A stretch of DNA of 43,667 nucleotides from NCBI GenBank assembly GCA_003577145.1, contig QEUP01000027.1:1-43667 (forward strand), read 5' to 3'. A program made the translations under genes and the position numbers. This DNA comes from Acidobacteriota bacterium. Lineage in GTDB: Bacteria; Actinomycetota; Acidimicrobiia; Acidimicrobiales; Microtrichaceae. The notes below the pieces were generated by a model. That model saw nothing but the letters and a program-made list of their open reading frames with translations. It made no database searches and was not told where the DNA came from. Positions 17,152 to 26,327 of this stretch are shown here, piece by piece. Position 1 is the stretch's first letter, and every line of letters begins with the position of its first letter.

Positions 17152-18285
17152 TCAGAACGGCTCCTCATCGCTGCTATAGGGCCACGCCTCATCGTGCTCG
17201 CTGCTCTGGTTCCACTGTTCCTGCGGATCATTGCTCGCACCCCTTGCCTCGGAGTCATCGAATTGCGGCACGATGATCTCCTCCTCTGGCGGGTTCGACA
17301 CCAACCGAAGCGTCTGGTTTCCCTGAGCGAGGAGATGGTCGTAGGTCATGATCGATATGCCAGCCAGCCGGGCGTTGAGGCCGTGTAACGCCCGATGCTG
17401 GTCATCCGACCAATCCGATGACCGGCCGATCACGATCGTCGCCCGCGGGTGGTAGGCGATGACGTCCCGGGCGTCCCGCATTCCGTACCGAGCGTCCTCC
17501 TCGAGAACGTCCAGGTAGCGGTGGCACTGGCCGATCGCCTTCGACACATCGGACGTCAAGTACCAGTTCCGGTGCGAGTCGTCATAGCTGATGACCCTCT
17601 TGTCGGGCCGCTTCAACTCGATCAGATCGCGGAATCCGCCCAGGACCCGGGGTAGGAGCAGGTCGATCTGGTCTGAGCGGGAGATCGTCCGGATCTTGTC
17701 GTTGACGACGTAGGCGTTGCCGAAGGCCCAGCTGTGCTCCTCGCACCACCGCTGATAGGTGTGCTCATCGGATACGCCACCGTCGAGGTAGCTACGCAAC
17801 TGGTCAAGGGCCAACTGCAACTCCCTGAGTCGAATGACGCCCTTGAACGCAGTCACCATCTCGTGGGGCACGTCGACATCGGTGAGGTGCTGGACGATGT
17901 CCTCCTCCCGGAGAATCGCGGCCACAGCGTTGACGATGACGGCCGGGTCGAGGTGCCCGACCCACTGCGTCCCGCCCTCGACCGAGATGACGAGGTAGCT
18001 CGCCTCCCGCCCGTAGGCGGCGATGGCGTTATGTTCGCCAATGGCCCGAAGGAGCCGTCGGCCTGCAGCCGGATCGAAGCTGATCTCCCGGGGTGGCTCC
18101 TTCTCGGTCTTGTCGTGGCGAACGAGCTTCAGTCCGACGTCGGTGCCCTCACTGCGCGGAATGAGCCACGTGACTAACTCGATCCGGCTATCTCGTGTGT
18201 CGTGGATCTCAACTGGGGGAATGTAGTCGATGCGACCGGAGCGAGCCGTGCGTCGAACGACACCTCGAATCGGCTGATCGACCAT
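17152..18285 (-). CDS. sduA: Shedu-type anti-phage nuclease (DUF4263)
   Basis: This 377-aa protein matches the Shedu immune protein SduA, a single-gene anti-phage nuclease. The C-terminal DUF4263 domain has a PD-(D/E)XK core: D208 in QIDLLLPRV, then E223-L-K225 in RDLIELKRPDK, followed by a helix (TSDVSKAIGQCHRYLD), a strand with TIVIGRSSDW and the terminal LNARLAGISIMTYDHLL segment. The N-terminal part (1-190) is probably the sensing region and is not recognised. The C-terminal tail (about 340-377) is acidic and likely disordered. ATG 18285 is well placed. It lies 138 nt downstream of a minus-strand pair, so all three could form one transcription unit. Against a housekeeping role, it sits in a mobile region. 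Confidence 0.85.
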   Translation of the reverse strand: MVDQPIRGVVRRTARSGRIDYIPPVEIHDTRDSRIELVTWLIPRSEGTDVGLKLVRHDKTEKEPPREISFDPAAGRRLLRAIGEHNAIAAYGREASYLVISVEGGTQWVGHLDPAVIVNAVAAILREEDIVQHLTDVDVPHEMVTAFKGVIRLRELQLALDQLRSYLDGGVSDEHTYQRWCEEHSWAFGNAYVVNDKIRTISRSDQIDLLLPRVLGGFRDLIELKRPDKRVISYDDSHRNWYLTSDVSKAIGQCHRYLDVLEEDARYGMRDARDVIAYHPRATIVIGRSSDWSDDQHRALHGLNARLAGISIMTYDHLLAQGNQTLRLVSNPPEEEIIVPQFDDSEARGASNDPQEQWNQSSEHDEAWPYSSDEEPF

Positions 18286-18423
18286 CGAGTCCTCCGGCGT
18301 CAGGTCGCCTGCGGAAAACGTACTGCGCGGCCAGTCTGAACCGGGTAGTTCATCAGCGGGGCCATCTTGGTGTCGCCCTGACTCGACACGGTCGTCTGAT
18401 TCTTCGCGCTTAGTAGCTCTACA

Positions 18424-19041
18424 TCAGTCTGGCCAGGTGACGGTATCGGCGACCTGCCACTCGTACTGTTCAACCCAGGAATCATCGAGCTTCACCCCGA
18501 CGGTGTAGGAGCGAACCGTTGAGACGTCTGCCCGCCAGCCCGGACCGCGGTTGAACGCCTTTGGCGGATCGAACGACTCAAGGTCCCACGACATGGCGAT
18601 CTCGTAGTCAGGCCGACCTGTCACAACGCTGAGTTCAGCGAGGGCAGCATGAACCTGGTCGATGGCATCGTCGAGTTCTTCCCATGTGCACTCGGCGTTG
18701 TCGACGTGGGCGAAGTCGCTCCTGCGCTTGCGGATAGCGTGCAGCGTCGAGACGTTCGTGAGATAGCCCGCGAGGGCTTCGATGCGGTCGTAAAGGTGAT
18801 CGCGCCCACCGACTGTGACGCCCAGCCGGGCGGCAGCATCACCCAGGAACTCGTCGAATAGCGAGCACATCTGCACGTAGAGCAGTGGGGGAAGGATGCC
18901 TTCGAGGATCGGATTCTGCGGTGCGGGCAGCACGTCGTCCTCGCGCCCGCGCCACGGGTTCTGGGCGATTTCAAAGGGCTTGCCGTAGTTGCGAGCCAGT
19001 AGGACTCTGCGTTGAAACTTGTTCCAGACTTCCTCAGACAC
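18424..19041 (-). CDS. HEPN-like protein upstream of Shedu
   Basis: This is a 205-aa unrecognised protein. The middle part is helical and ends in AIRKRRSDFAHVDN, which carries an R-x4-H motif (R107 to H112), the ribonuclease-type signature of HEPN domains. A long helix follows (WEELDDAIDQVHAALAEL), as in that fold, and the preceding helix has the LFDEFLGDAA segment. HEPN proteins often act as RNA-cutting effectors in toxin-antitoxin and phage-defence systems. The C-terminal 50 residues look like an added beta-rich part. Its start overlaps the end of the upstream gene by 8 nt, so the two proteins are made together. HEPN is inferred from one motif and predicted helices only. Confidence 0.55.
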   Translation of the reverse strand: MSEEVWNKFQRRVLLARNYGKPFEIAQNPWRGREDDVLPAPQNPILEGILPPLLYVQMCSLFDEFLGDAAARLGVTVGGRDHLYDRIEALAGYLTNVSTLHAIRKRRSDFAHVDNAECTWEELDDAIDQVHAALAELSVVTGRPDYEIAMSWDLESFDPPKAFNRGPGWRADVSTVRSYTVGVKLDDSWVEQYEWQVADTVTWPD

Positions 19042-19888
19042 GATTGTCTTCCCCGTGGATGAGGCCGGTCATCGCGTCGCGACGAGTGTCCAGCATCTCC
19101 CACCCGTCGGGTGGAGTGGATCGCCACACCGCCAGGTGGTCCTCGATGAATCCAGCAACCCAGACAGTTGTAATGGCATCGGCTAGGTCGGGCGGGGCAG
19201 TAGGGGGTACCCCTCGGGCGAGATCCTTCCAGGGGGGATAGTTCCGGCTGTCCACCCAGACGAAGAGGTGCGCCGTCGCCGCGCCGGATCGCCCTAGCTT
19301 CTCGATGTTGTCGGCCTTCGAGGCCTCATCGCTGACCGCAGCCTGCACGTACCGGCCCGGCGAGTCACCCTCGGACCAGATCCGCCCATCGTTGGGAAGT
19401 CCGACAACGATCTTCGGGTTGGCCGACTGCTGCCACCGCCGACCGAACTCGATCCCGCAGGTTGTCATGATCTCCATGACCGTCTCGTTCGCGCCAGCGT
19501 CGGCGTTGAAGAAGAACCCATCGACTCCGTCCTGTTCGAGCTTCGCAAGGAGGGGGAGAAGACGCTTTCCGAGGTGCTTGAAACTCGTAGCCGAGGTTGG
19601 GAATACATGCCACGAGTGGCGCAAGCCAAGGGCCGCGATCATCGCTTCCTTCACGTTCTTGGACCGTGCCGAATCGGCACGCCGGAGCGGCTCGATGGTG
19701 GCCTCGGTCACCTCAACCGCCTGCTGAGGTTCACCGCCAAGGTAAAGGTCGAGGTCGTGAATCTGCCCTGACATGCCGTCGTCGCGAGTCATCACCGACG
19801 ACCCCGGCATGATCTCTTCGAGCACGCGGACGGTGCGCTGTTCTGGGTCGAGGCGAGCGAGGAAGTCTGTGTCGAGCATCGAAGGCAC
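19034..19888 (-). CDS. Putative PD-(D/E)XK-like protein, first gene of Shedu cluster
   Basis: This is a 284-aa protein of unknown function. The segment HDLDLYLGGEPQQAVEVTEAT (about residues 44-64) has the arrangement of a D followed by E-x-T after a strand, resembling actinobacterial nuclease-like proteins in which a PD-(D/E)XK core is partly changed (the expected Lys is Thr here). A later AHLFVWVD strand and a tryptophan-rich end also fit proteins of this type that I recall but cannot name. GTG 19888 and ATG 19879 are both possible starts, with no clear ribosome-binding site. It overlaps the HEPN-like gene by 8 nt. It is transcribed away from the nucleotidyltransferase/XRE pair, sharing a 266-nt divergent intergenic region. 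Confidence 0.45.
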   Translation of the reverse strand: MPSMLDTDFLARLDPEQRTVRVLEEIMPGSSVMTRDDGMSGQIHDLDLYLGGEPQQAVEVTEATIEPLRRADSARSKNVKEAMIAALGLRHSWHVFPTSATSFKHLGKRLLPLLAKLEQDGVDGFFFNADAGANETVMEIMTTCGIEFGRRWQQSANPKIVVGLPNDGRIWSEGDSPGRYVQAAVSDEASKADNIEKLGRSGAATAHLFVWVDSRNYPPWKDLARGVPPTAPPDLADAITTVWVAGFIEDHLAVWRSTPPDGWEMLDTRRDAMTGLIHGEDNRV

Positions 19889-20133
19889 TAGGTCCGCAGG
19901 GCACTCCCGATGGTAGGGGGCTTCATCTCGGTACCACTGTAATTTCTTCCCCGGTGCGCTACTCCTGTCCGCTCAACGCATCCCCGAAGTACTTGCTTCA
20001 GGGTCGCCCGCAGAGCGCGCCTTGGCGGCTCGTTGGCCGACCTCCCCGCCATCGGTTGGGACGACTTCGAGCGCGCCAGCGCTGTGGCGCAACGGGATCT
20101 CGACGATTCCCCGTAGAGGTAGCCTGCGACCCA

Positions 20134-20153
20134 CCACAATGATAAAGTTGTGG
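20134..20153 (+). promoter_or_regulatory. Palindromic operator before NTase/XRE pair
   Basis: CCACAA (20134-20139) and TTGTGG (20148-20153) are perfect inverted arms around the AT-rich centre TGATAAAG, ending one base before the GTG start at 20155. The centre includes a GATAAA -10-like hexamer. This fits an autoregulatory operator bound by the XRE protein encoded second in the pair. Confidence 0.5.
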
Positions 20154-20154
20154 A

Positions 20155-20592
20155 GTGCTTCCACAGCTCGACTCGGAGACCGGCCTGCTGCCGGTCGGCG
20201 AGCACGAAGCATCGTGGGATGAGGTCATGGAACGGTTCGGCTGGAACGAGAAGCGACGAGCCCTGCTCGACGGGCTCGCCGAAGCGCTGGAGCTTCTCAC
20301 GGCGGTCGGATGCCTGCAGGTCTGGCTCAACGGCAGCTTCGTCACCGCCAAGGAAGAGCCCCTCGACTTCGACGCCTGCTGGGACACCGACGGGGTCGAG
20401 CTCGACGAGATCGACCCGGTGTTCCTCGACCTCACCGCCGGCCGGGCAGCACAGAAACGCCGCTTCGGTGGCGAGCTGCTCCCGAACGTCATCGAGGCCG
20501 ACAGCGGCCTCGTGTTCGCCGACTTCTTCCAGAACGAACGAGACGGTTCCCGCAAGGGGATCGTCGTCCTGAAGCTAGGGGGGCCGACATGA
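20155..20592 (+). CDS. Nucleotidyltransferase-fold protein (DUF6932-like)
   Basis: This is a 145-aa protein whose LNGSFVTAKEEPLDFDACWD segment has the G-S...D-x-D pattern of minimal nucleotidyltransferases. I believe it belongs to the DUF6932 family. Members of this fold act as toxins or modifiers that transfer nucleotides to RNA or proteins. The first 50 residues (ASWDEVMERFGWNEKRRALL) form a helical lead. GTG 20155 lies directly after a palindrome and could be leaderless. The stop overlaps the next start (ATGA). With the XRE protein it looks like a toxin-antitoxin pair; which partner is toxic is inferred. Confidence 0.65.
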   Translation: MLPQLDSETGLLPVGEHEASWDEVMERFGWNEKRRALLDGLAEALELLTAVGCLQVWLNGSFVTAKEEPLDFDACWDTDGVELDEIDPVFLDLTAGRAAQKRRFGGELLPNVIEADSGLVFADFFQNERDGSRKGIVVLKLGGPT

Positions 20593-21026
20593 TCACCAAC
20601 GACGTCCAGTACCGCTCGACCAAGACCCATCTGGGGCAGTTCGAGGAGGCGCTCGCGAACCTGCGCACGGCTGCTGGCTCGAAGCCCACCAAGCTCCAGC
20701 AGCTCGAGATCGACGCGGTCACCGCCCAAGCCGATGACCTCCGCGCCGAGATCCAGGAGTACGAGCGCCTCTCGTCGGGCAAGGTCTCGACCTTCGAAGC
20801 GCCGAGCCTCGCCGGGCTAGCGACACTGCTCATCCAGGCCCGCATCGCCCGCGGCTGGACGCAAGCCCGACTCGCCGACCAGCTCGGCGTCGCCGAGCAG
20901 CAGATCCAGCGCTACGAGTCCACCGAGTACCGGTCGGCCAGCCTGGCGCGGATCTGCGATGTCGCCGCGGCGCTCGGGGTCGAGGTCGCCGAGACCGCTC
21001 GGCTGCGGGCGATCGACGCCGCGTAA
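20589..21026 (+). CDS. XRE-family regulator, likely antitoxin
   Basis: This is a 145-aa protein. Residues 1-75 are a charged helical, probably coiled-coil dimerisation region (LQQLEIDAVTAQADDLRAEI). Residues 77-135 form a helix-turn-helix of the XRE/Cro type (ARGWTQARLADQLGVAEQQI, with recognition helix QQIQRYES). ATG 20589 overlaps the upstream stop by 4 nt, and longer open frames upstream are antisense-like shadows. It probably binds the CCACAA/TTGTGG palindrome upstream of the pair and represses it. Confidence 0.75.
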   Translation: MITNDVQYRSTKTHLGQFEEALANLRTAAGSKPTKLQQLEIDAVTAQADDLRAEIQEYERLSSGKVSTFEAPSLAGLATLLIQARIARGWTQARLADQLGVAEQQIQRYESTEYRSASLARICDVAAALGVEVAETARLRAIDAA

Positions 21027-21036
21027 CGCGGAGGGG

Positions 21037-22209
21037 TTAGCCGCCGGCGTCTCGGAAGCGGATCACGTTCGTGTCCGCCTCGCCGTCGCGCTGTGACACT
21101 TCGAGGATGCGGTCGATGCCGTCGGCGATCGCCTCGTCCCGCTCGGCGGTCGCGTGCTGATACCGGAGCGCGGCGCGTGGGCTGGCGTGTCCGAACCGGT
21201 GCATGAGCTCCTTGGTGCTCGCCCCCGTCGCGGCAGCCATCGTCCCGGCGACGTGGCGGAGGTCGTGCAGGCGCACGCCCTCGAGACCGAGCGCCTTACG
21301 GGCCCGCGTCCACTCTCGCTGCCACGTGACGACCCGAACCGGTCCACCATGTTTGCCGGCAAAGATCGGCGCATCGGGCTCTGGCCCGACCCACTCGTCG
21401 AGGTGACCTTCGATCTCGGGGATCAGGCTCGCGGGGAGCACGAGCGTCCTCCGCCCGGCGTCGGTCTTCGGCGGTCCCACCAGATGGTGGCCGCCCTTGG
21501 TCTCCTGCCGCTGCACGCGCACCGTGACCGTGCGATGGAGGAGGTCGATGTCTCGCCTCGTCAAGCCCAGCAGCTCGCCCCGTCGCAAGCCACCGAACGC
21601 CGCGAGGAGGACGAGGGCACGGAACTGCGGCTGCACCTCGGCGGCCAGCCCGCCCACCTGCGCCAGCGTGGGGAGCAGTCGCTCCTCAGCCGGCTCGACT
21701 CCTGCGCCCTTGATCGTGCACGGGTTGGCCACGATGAGGCTGTCTTCCACAGCGGTGTTCAGGATGGTCCGCAGGAGCCGGTAGCACTTCGCCACCGACG
21801 AGGCACCGGGCCCGTCGGCGAGCAAGCCGGCGTGCCAGCTCCGGATGCCTGCGGTGGTCAGGCGCGCCAGCGGGACCGGACCGAGCGTGGGGAGGATGTG
21901 AAGCCGGAGGAAGCCTTCATACAGCTCGCGGGTCTTCGGTCGCAGCCGTTCGCCACGCGGGGTCAGCCGGGTGTCGAGCCACTGCCAGACGTAGTCGTCC
22001 AGCGTGACCCGGCCCTTCTCCGGTGCGACCCAGGTGCCCTTCTGCTGGTCGGCCGTCGCCGAGGCGAAGGCCCGCTCTGCTTCGGCCTTGGTCTTGAAGG
22101 TCCCAAGACTGACGCGGCGGCCGGTGCCGGGATCGAACATCCGGACTCGCCAGCGGCTGCTCGGCAGCCGGTCGACACCGCCGAGCTGTCGTCGTCGTCC
22201 ACCTGCCAT
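21037..22209 (-). CDS. int: Tyrosine site-specific integrase
   Basis: This 390-aa phage-type integrase should catalyse insertion and excision of the element. The N-terminal arm-binding part is followed by a core-binding SAM-like domain (about 65-165) and the catalytic domain with R209 (GGLRRGELLGL), K248, H315 and R318 in HDLRH, H341 in RFGHAS and the nucleophile Y350 in LRYQH. All catalytic residues are present. It ends 10 nt from the XRE gene on the other strand and begins 2 nt after the upstream regulator gene, so those two are one unit. It lies about 4.2 kb from the tRNA gene, which is further than usual if the tRNA is the attachment site. Confidence 0.95.
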   Translation of the reverse strand: MAGGRRRQLGGVDRLPSSRWRVRMFDPGTGRRVSLGTFKTKAEAERAFASATADQQKGTWVAPEKGRVTLDDYVWQWLDTRLTPRGERLRPKTRELYEGFLRLHILPTLGPVPLARLTTAGIRSWHAGLLADGPGASSVAKCYRLLRTILNTAVEDSLIVANPCTIKGAGVEPAEERLLPTLAQVGGLAAEVQPQFRALVLLAAFGGLRRGELLGLTRRDIDLLHRTVTVRVQRQETKGGHHLVGPPKTDAGRRTLVLPASLIPEIEGHLDEWVGPEPDAPIFAGKHGGPVRVVTWQREWTRARKALGLEGVRLHDLRHVAGTMAAATGASTKELMHRFGHASPRAALRYQHATAERDEAIADGIDRILEVSQRDGEADTNVIRFRDAGG

Positions 22210-22211
22210 GA

Positions 22212-22898
22212 CTATGCCTCCCCGTCTTCGAGGTCGACCGGCTCGCCGACCCGGTGTGATGTGGATCTCAGGTAGCCGGCCGAGCCGAGCGCCTTCACCT
22301 TCGACGCGAACTCAGCGAGAAACTCCGCGACCTCGTCGAGGCGGTCGCCGTACTCGACCTCGATCTCTCGCAGCCCGCGCCTACGCCACGTGCGGAAGTC
22401 CTCGTACCAGCCCGTCGCCGTGTCGTTCGATCCGAAGATGGCGACGAGCACCTCGTCTGACGCACTGGGGTCGTCCTGTCGGATCTCAGCGAGCCGGGCA
22501 TCGACGGCCTCGAGCTGTGCGTCGGTGCCGAGCGTCGCTCGCCACAGCTCCGCGACTGGCCTCCGGGTGTCGGCCAGCTCGTTCGCCCCAGTCCCCGGGG
22601 GAGGGATGAAGAAGTAGGCGATCGGCACGTCGAACACGACCGAGAGCAGGTACAACTCGTGGGCGTCGAAGCGCCGCCGCCGCTCGCCGTCGAAGCCGCG
22701 CTCCATGGCCGAGATGGAGGCCTGCGGGAGCTGGTGGCCGGTCAGCTGGGCCAGCCGGTCGGCGACCGCCTGTTGGGTCATGCCCCGACGCTCCCGGATG
22801 GCCTTGACGTTGTAGGAGACCACGGCGTTCACATCGAGGCCCGGCGGCCGGGCTGGCGCCTCTCCTGGCTCCGATCGCCGCTTGCGTTGGCGGACCAT
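22212..22898 (-). CDS. XRE-family regulator upstream of integrase
   Basis: This is a 228-aa protein with an N-terminal helix-turn-helix (about 27-85, AIRERRGMTQQAVADRLAQL and a recognition helix with QASISAMERG) and a C-terminal region of about 130 residues of helical character (RRGLREIEVEYGDRLDEVAEF). It probably controls the integrase, whose start codon is 2 nt downstream, and the divergent winged-helix/relaxase genes. ATG 22898 was chosen: a longer frame to 23051 exists but its extension is Arg-rich and overlaps the winged-helix gene. Phage-repressor-like in architecture. Confidence 0.8.
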   Translation of the reverse strand: MVRQRKRRSEPGEAPARPPGLDVNAVVSYNVKAIRERRGMTQQAVADRLAQLTGHQLPQASISAMERGFDGERRRRFDAHELYLLSVVFDVPIAYFFIPPPGTGANELADTRRPVAELWRATLGTDAQLEAVDARLAEIRQDDPSASDEVLVAIFGSNDTATGWYEDFRTWRRRGLREIEVEYGDRLDEVAEFLAEFASKVKALGSAGYLRSTSHRVGEPVDLEDGEA

Positions 22899-22978
22899 GC
22901 CGACGACGCGAACTCGGGCCGACCGCACGGTGCGCTCTCGAGTGCCTCGTCGAGCGCACCGACGCGGGAGGCGTCGCC

Positions 22979-23230
22979 GTGGCATCGGTCCGCTCGCTCG
23001 CAATCCAGCTCGGCGTGGCCAAGAACACCGCGCACCGAGCCCTCGCCACACTCGTGCGGGCCGGGATCGTCGAAGCCGTCCAGGACCGCGGGACCGACGG
23101 GCAGTTCCGACCCGGCGCCTATCGGCTCCATCTCGACCTCACGACCCCACCCGCCAGGCGCACCCGCAACCGCACCGCTGCCCGATCGACAGCAGACCCG
23201 GCACAACTCAGCCTCCTCCCCCCAAGCTGA
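22979..23230 (+). CDS. Small winged-helix DNA-binding protein
   Basis: This is an 83-aa protein. Residues 2-45 form a winged helix-turn-helix of GntR-like type (VRSLAIQLGVAKNTAHRALA followed by LVRAGIVEA), and the C-terminus is Arg/Thr/Ala-rich and flexible. GTG 22979 has GGGAGG at 22966-22971 as ribosome-binding site. The same frame stays open upstream without any start codon and reads like a continuation (residues LECLVERTDAGG), so an N-terminal truncation of an ancestral longer protein is possible. It precedes the relaxase and may regulate transfer genes. Confidence 0.75.
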   Translation: MASVRSLAIQLGVAKNTAHRALATLVRAGIVEAVQDRGTDGQFRPGAYRLHLDLTTPPARRTRNRTAARSTADPAQLSLLPPS

Positions 23231-23310
23231 CCCATGCACCCCAACACTCCCAACCCCCGAACCCATCAGCACGACAGACAAGTGCCCGCGAGCGGGAACG
23301 GGAGCGCGCC

Positions 23311-26265
23311 GTGCTCCGAGTGACGACGATCCACGCCAACACCGCCGGCCCCTCAGCGCGGTACTACACGCACTACCTGGCCGACGACGGCCCGGAGGGC
23401 GAGGGGCAGTGGCTCGGTCGTCAGGCTGCCGGGCTCGGCCTCGCCGGCTTGGTCTCGACGGACGATCTGGAAGCGCTTCTGTCGGGCCATGACCCAGTGA
23501 CTGGGACACGGCTCGGCAACCCGCTCGTCGACCGATGGGATGCGAAAGGCAACCTCATCCCGGCGGTCGCCGCGTTCGACGCCACGTTCTCCGCGCCGAA
23601 GTCGCTGTCGGTCTGGTGGGGCCTCACCGGCGATCCCGGACTGCTCGAAGCCCACGACATCGCCGTGCGGGCCGTCCTCGACCACCTCGAGCGCCACGGC
23701 GCGACCACCCGGGTGCGCGTCAACGGCTCCCGCCAGCATCCCGAGGTGGACGGCTTGGTGATGGCCGCGTTCCGGTAGGCCACCTCCCGGGAGGACGACC
23801 CCCAGATCCACACCCACGTCGTGATCTCCACGAAGGTGCAGTCGCCTGACGGGCGGTGGCTGGCACTCGACGCCCGCTACCTCAAGCGCAAGCAGCGGGC
23901 CCTGGGCGGGCTCTACCAGTCGGTGCTGCGCGCAGAGCTGACCCACCGATACGGCGTCGCCTGGCGACCGATCGTCAAGGGCCAGGCCGAGATCGAGGGC
24001 ATGCCCGACGAGCTGCTCGACGTGTTCTCGAAGCGCACCGCTCAGGTGAAGGCTGCGCTCGACACGAAGGCCAGCGACTTCCGGGACCGTGAAGGCCGTG
24101 ACCCGACCCGCTGGGAGCGCGCCGCGCTCACCCGCCAGGCAGCGGAGGACTCACGAGCGAACAAAAGCCACGCGTCGGCCACCGAACTCGATGCGAGCTG
24201 GTCCGAGGAGGCGGCCGCTCTCGGCTGGACACCCGACCGGATGGCGAGGGCGCTGCAGGACGCCGCCGATGGGGTTCGCCCGAAGAACACCCTGGACCTC
24301 GCTGCGGTCCTCGCGAAGCTCTCGACCAGCGGATCCACGTGGACCCGCGCTGACGTTCTCCAGGCGATCTGCGACCTCGCACCGCCCGTGTCGCAACTCT
24401 CGGGACGCGACTGGGCCAAGGCCGTCGAGGACGTCGCCGACCGGGTGATCGCCAACTGCGTAGACCTCGATCCAGCGAACCACGGCGCCCCGACGCGGGC
24501 GTCAGACGGGCGATCCATCTGGCTCGCCCCGAGCGAGCCCCACCTCACCCACGAGCGCGTACTCGCCGAGGAGGAGCGCATCGTCACCTTCGCCATCGAG
24601 GCCCAGGATGATCCGGCCCAGCCGTCGAGCACGTTCGACCGGGACGGACTGGACACCCTCCAGGCCGACGCGGCAGCAGCGGTTGCCGGCCACGATGCAC
24701 TCGTCCTGGTCGTCGGTCCCGCCGGCACGGGCAAGACGACCACGCTGCGCCGCGCTGTCGAGGACCTTCGGCAACACCGACGTGCCGTCTTCGGCGTCGC
24801 CCCCACCGCCAAGGCGGCCAAGGTCCTGCGCGACGAGACCGGCATGGCGGCCGAGACCGTCGCCAAGCTCCTGTACGAGTGGCGCGACGGACAGCCCAAG
24901 GACGAGTTCCGGCTGCCGAAGGGCACGACGCTCGTGGTCGACGAGGCCGGCATGTTGGGTACCGGGGCGCTCGACCAGCTCGTCCGGCTCACCGTGTCCC
25001 AACAATGGCGACTCGTTCTCGTCGGCGACCCCCGCCAGCTCCAAGCCGTCGGCCGTGGCGGCATGTTCGACGAGCTGTGCCGCACCGGTCGCACGAACGA
25101 GCTCACCTCAATCCACCGCTTCCGGCACCGGTGGGAACAAGAAGCGTCTCTGTTGTTGCGGACCGGCAGCCAGAAGGCTCTCGACACCTACGCCGCGCAC
25201 GGTCGGGTGCAGGCCGGCAGCCTCGCCGACCTCGTCGAGGAGGCCGCCCGCCAGTGGCTCGACCAGACTCACAGCGGGCGGGCCTTGGCCCTGGTGGCTG
25301 AAACCAACGAGCACGTCGATGCGCTCAACCGAGCCGTACAAGAGCTGCGTCAACGGCGTGGTCAGCTCGGCGAACCGTCGGTCCGAGTCGCAGGAGATGA
25401 GACGGCGTCACCCGGCGACATCGTCGTCACCCGGCGCAATAGCCGTTCCATCCGCACCGACCGCGGCGAACCCGTCCGCAACCGCGACCGATGGACGGTC
25501 CTCGCTGTCGGAAGCGATGGCAGCCTGACCGTGTCGCATCGCAACGGACACGGCTCCGCGACGCTGCCCGCCGACTACGCGCAGGAGCACGTGCGCCTCG
25601 GCTACGCGGCGACGGCCCATGGCCACCAAGGCGACACCGTCGACGTCGGACTCGCCCTCGTCACCGACGCCACGACACACCGGAGCCTCTACGTGGGTGC
25701 CACCCGCGGGCGCCAGGAGAACCGGCTCCTCGTCGTGGCCGACGACGATTCCGCAGCCCGCGACGCTCTCGAACGGGTGCTCAGCAACGAGCGGGCTGAC
25801 GTGCCTGCCGTGGTGCAGCGCCGCAACCTCGCCGAGCAGGCCCGCGGTGTGGACCGATCCCCAGATCAGAGACTGGCTGAAGCCAACCGAGCCGTCATCG
25901 ACGCGCGCCAGCGTGCCGCGCCGTACGAGGAAGCCGTCGACGCCGCACGACACGATCTGATCGAGACAAGGGGCACTCTCTCGGGTCTGGAGAGCCGACG
26001 CGACTCGGCCATCCCGATCGTGCGACCCCGGTTCCGTGGCGCGATCAGCCAGGCCCGGGCCGACGTGAACGCAGCCGAGGTCCGGCTCCAAGAGCAGGAG
26101 ACGGCAGCGCAGCCGTTCCGAGCAGAGGTCGAGCGCGCGGCCACAGCGCGCGACCTGCTCAACAATGAACTCGCCGCAGACCGAATGTGCCAGCGCCTCG
26201 ACGATCTGCAGCGCCTCGACGATCTGCAGCGCCGCCCGATGGCCCGAGATGGGCTCGGGCTGTGA
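23311..26265 (+). pseudogene. MobF (TraA/TrwC-like) relaxase-helicase with in-frame amber stop
   Basis: The reading frame from GTG 23311 (ribosome-binding site GGGAG at 23300-23304) encodes a MobF relaxase fused to a RecD/TraA-like helicase of 984 codons. The catalytic tyrosines are Y18-Y19 (RYYTHYL). At codon 156 (23776-23778) a TAG interrupts the frame. The same frame then resumes with TSREDDPQIHTHVVIS, whose H-T-H is the metal-binding motif, so the stop splits the catalytic centre. The helicase has Walker A GPAGTGKTT (about 469-477) and Walker B VVDEAGM (about 547-553). The family usually has Gln (CAG) or His at the stop position, so a single C-to-T change is the simplest explanation. The C-terminal coiled region holds an 18-bp tandem duplication (26191-26226). 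Without readthrough the protein cannot nick DNA; a fresh start at GTG 23821 or similar could still make the helicase. Confidence 0.88.
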
Positions 26266-26327
26266 GCGATCCGAACTCCCGCGACGTCAGAGGAGAGCGA
26301 CCGCCGGTCGCCTGTACGGTTGAGGTG

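Noticed and set aside
16969-17388. 139-codon open frame downstream of the tRNA
   Set aside because: More than half is antisense to the Shedu gene and the rest is low-complexity Ala/Ser/Arg.
22882-23310. Upstream extension of the relaxase frame
   Set aside because: It overlaps the winged-helix gene and is Arg/Pro-rich; relaxases start shortly before the catalytic tyrosines, matching GTG 23311.
23231-23310. Candidate oriT upstream of the relaxase
   Set aside because: There is a small CCCGC/GCGGG inverted repeat near 23287-23296, but no nick-site consensus I could recognise.
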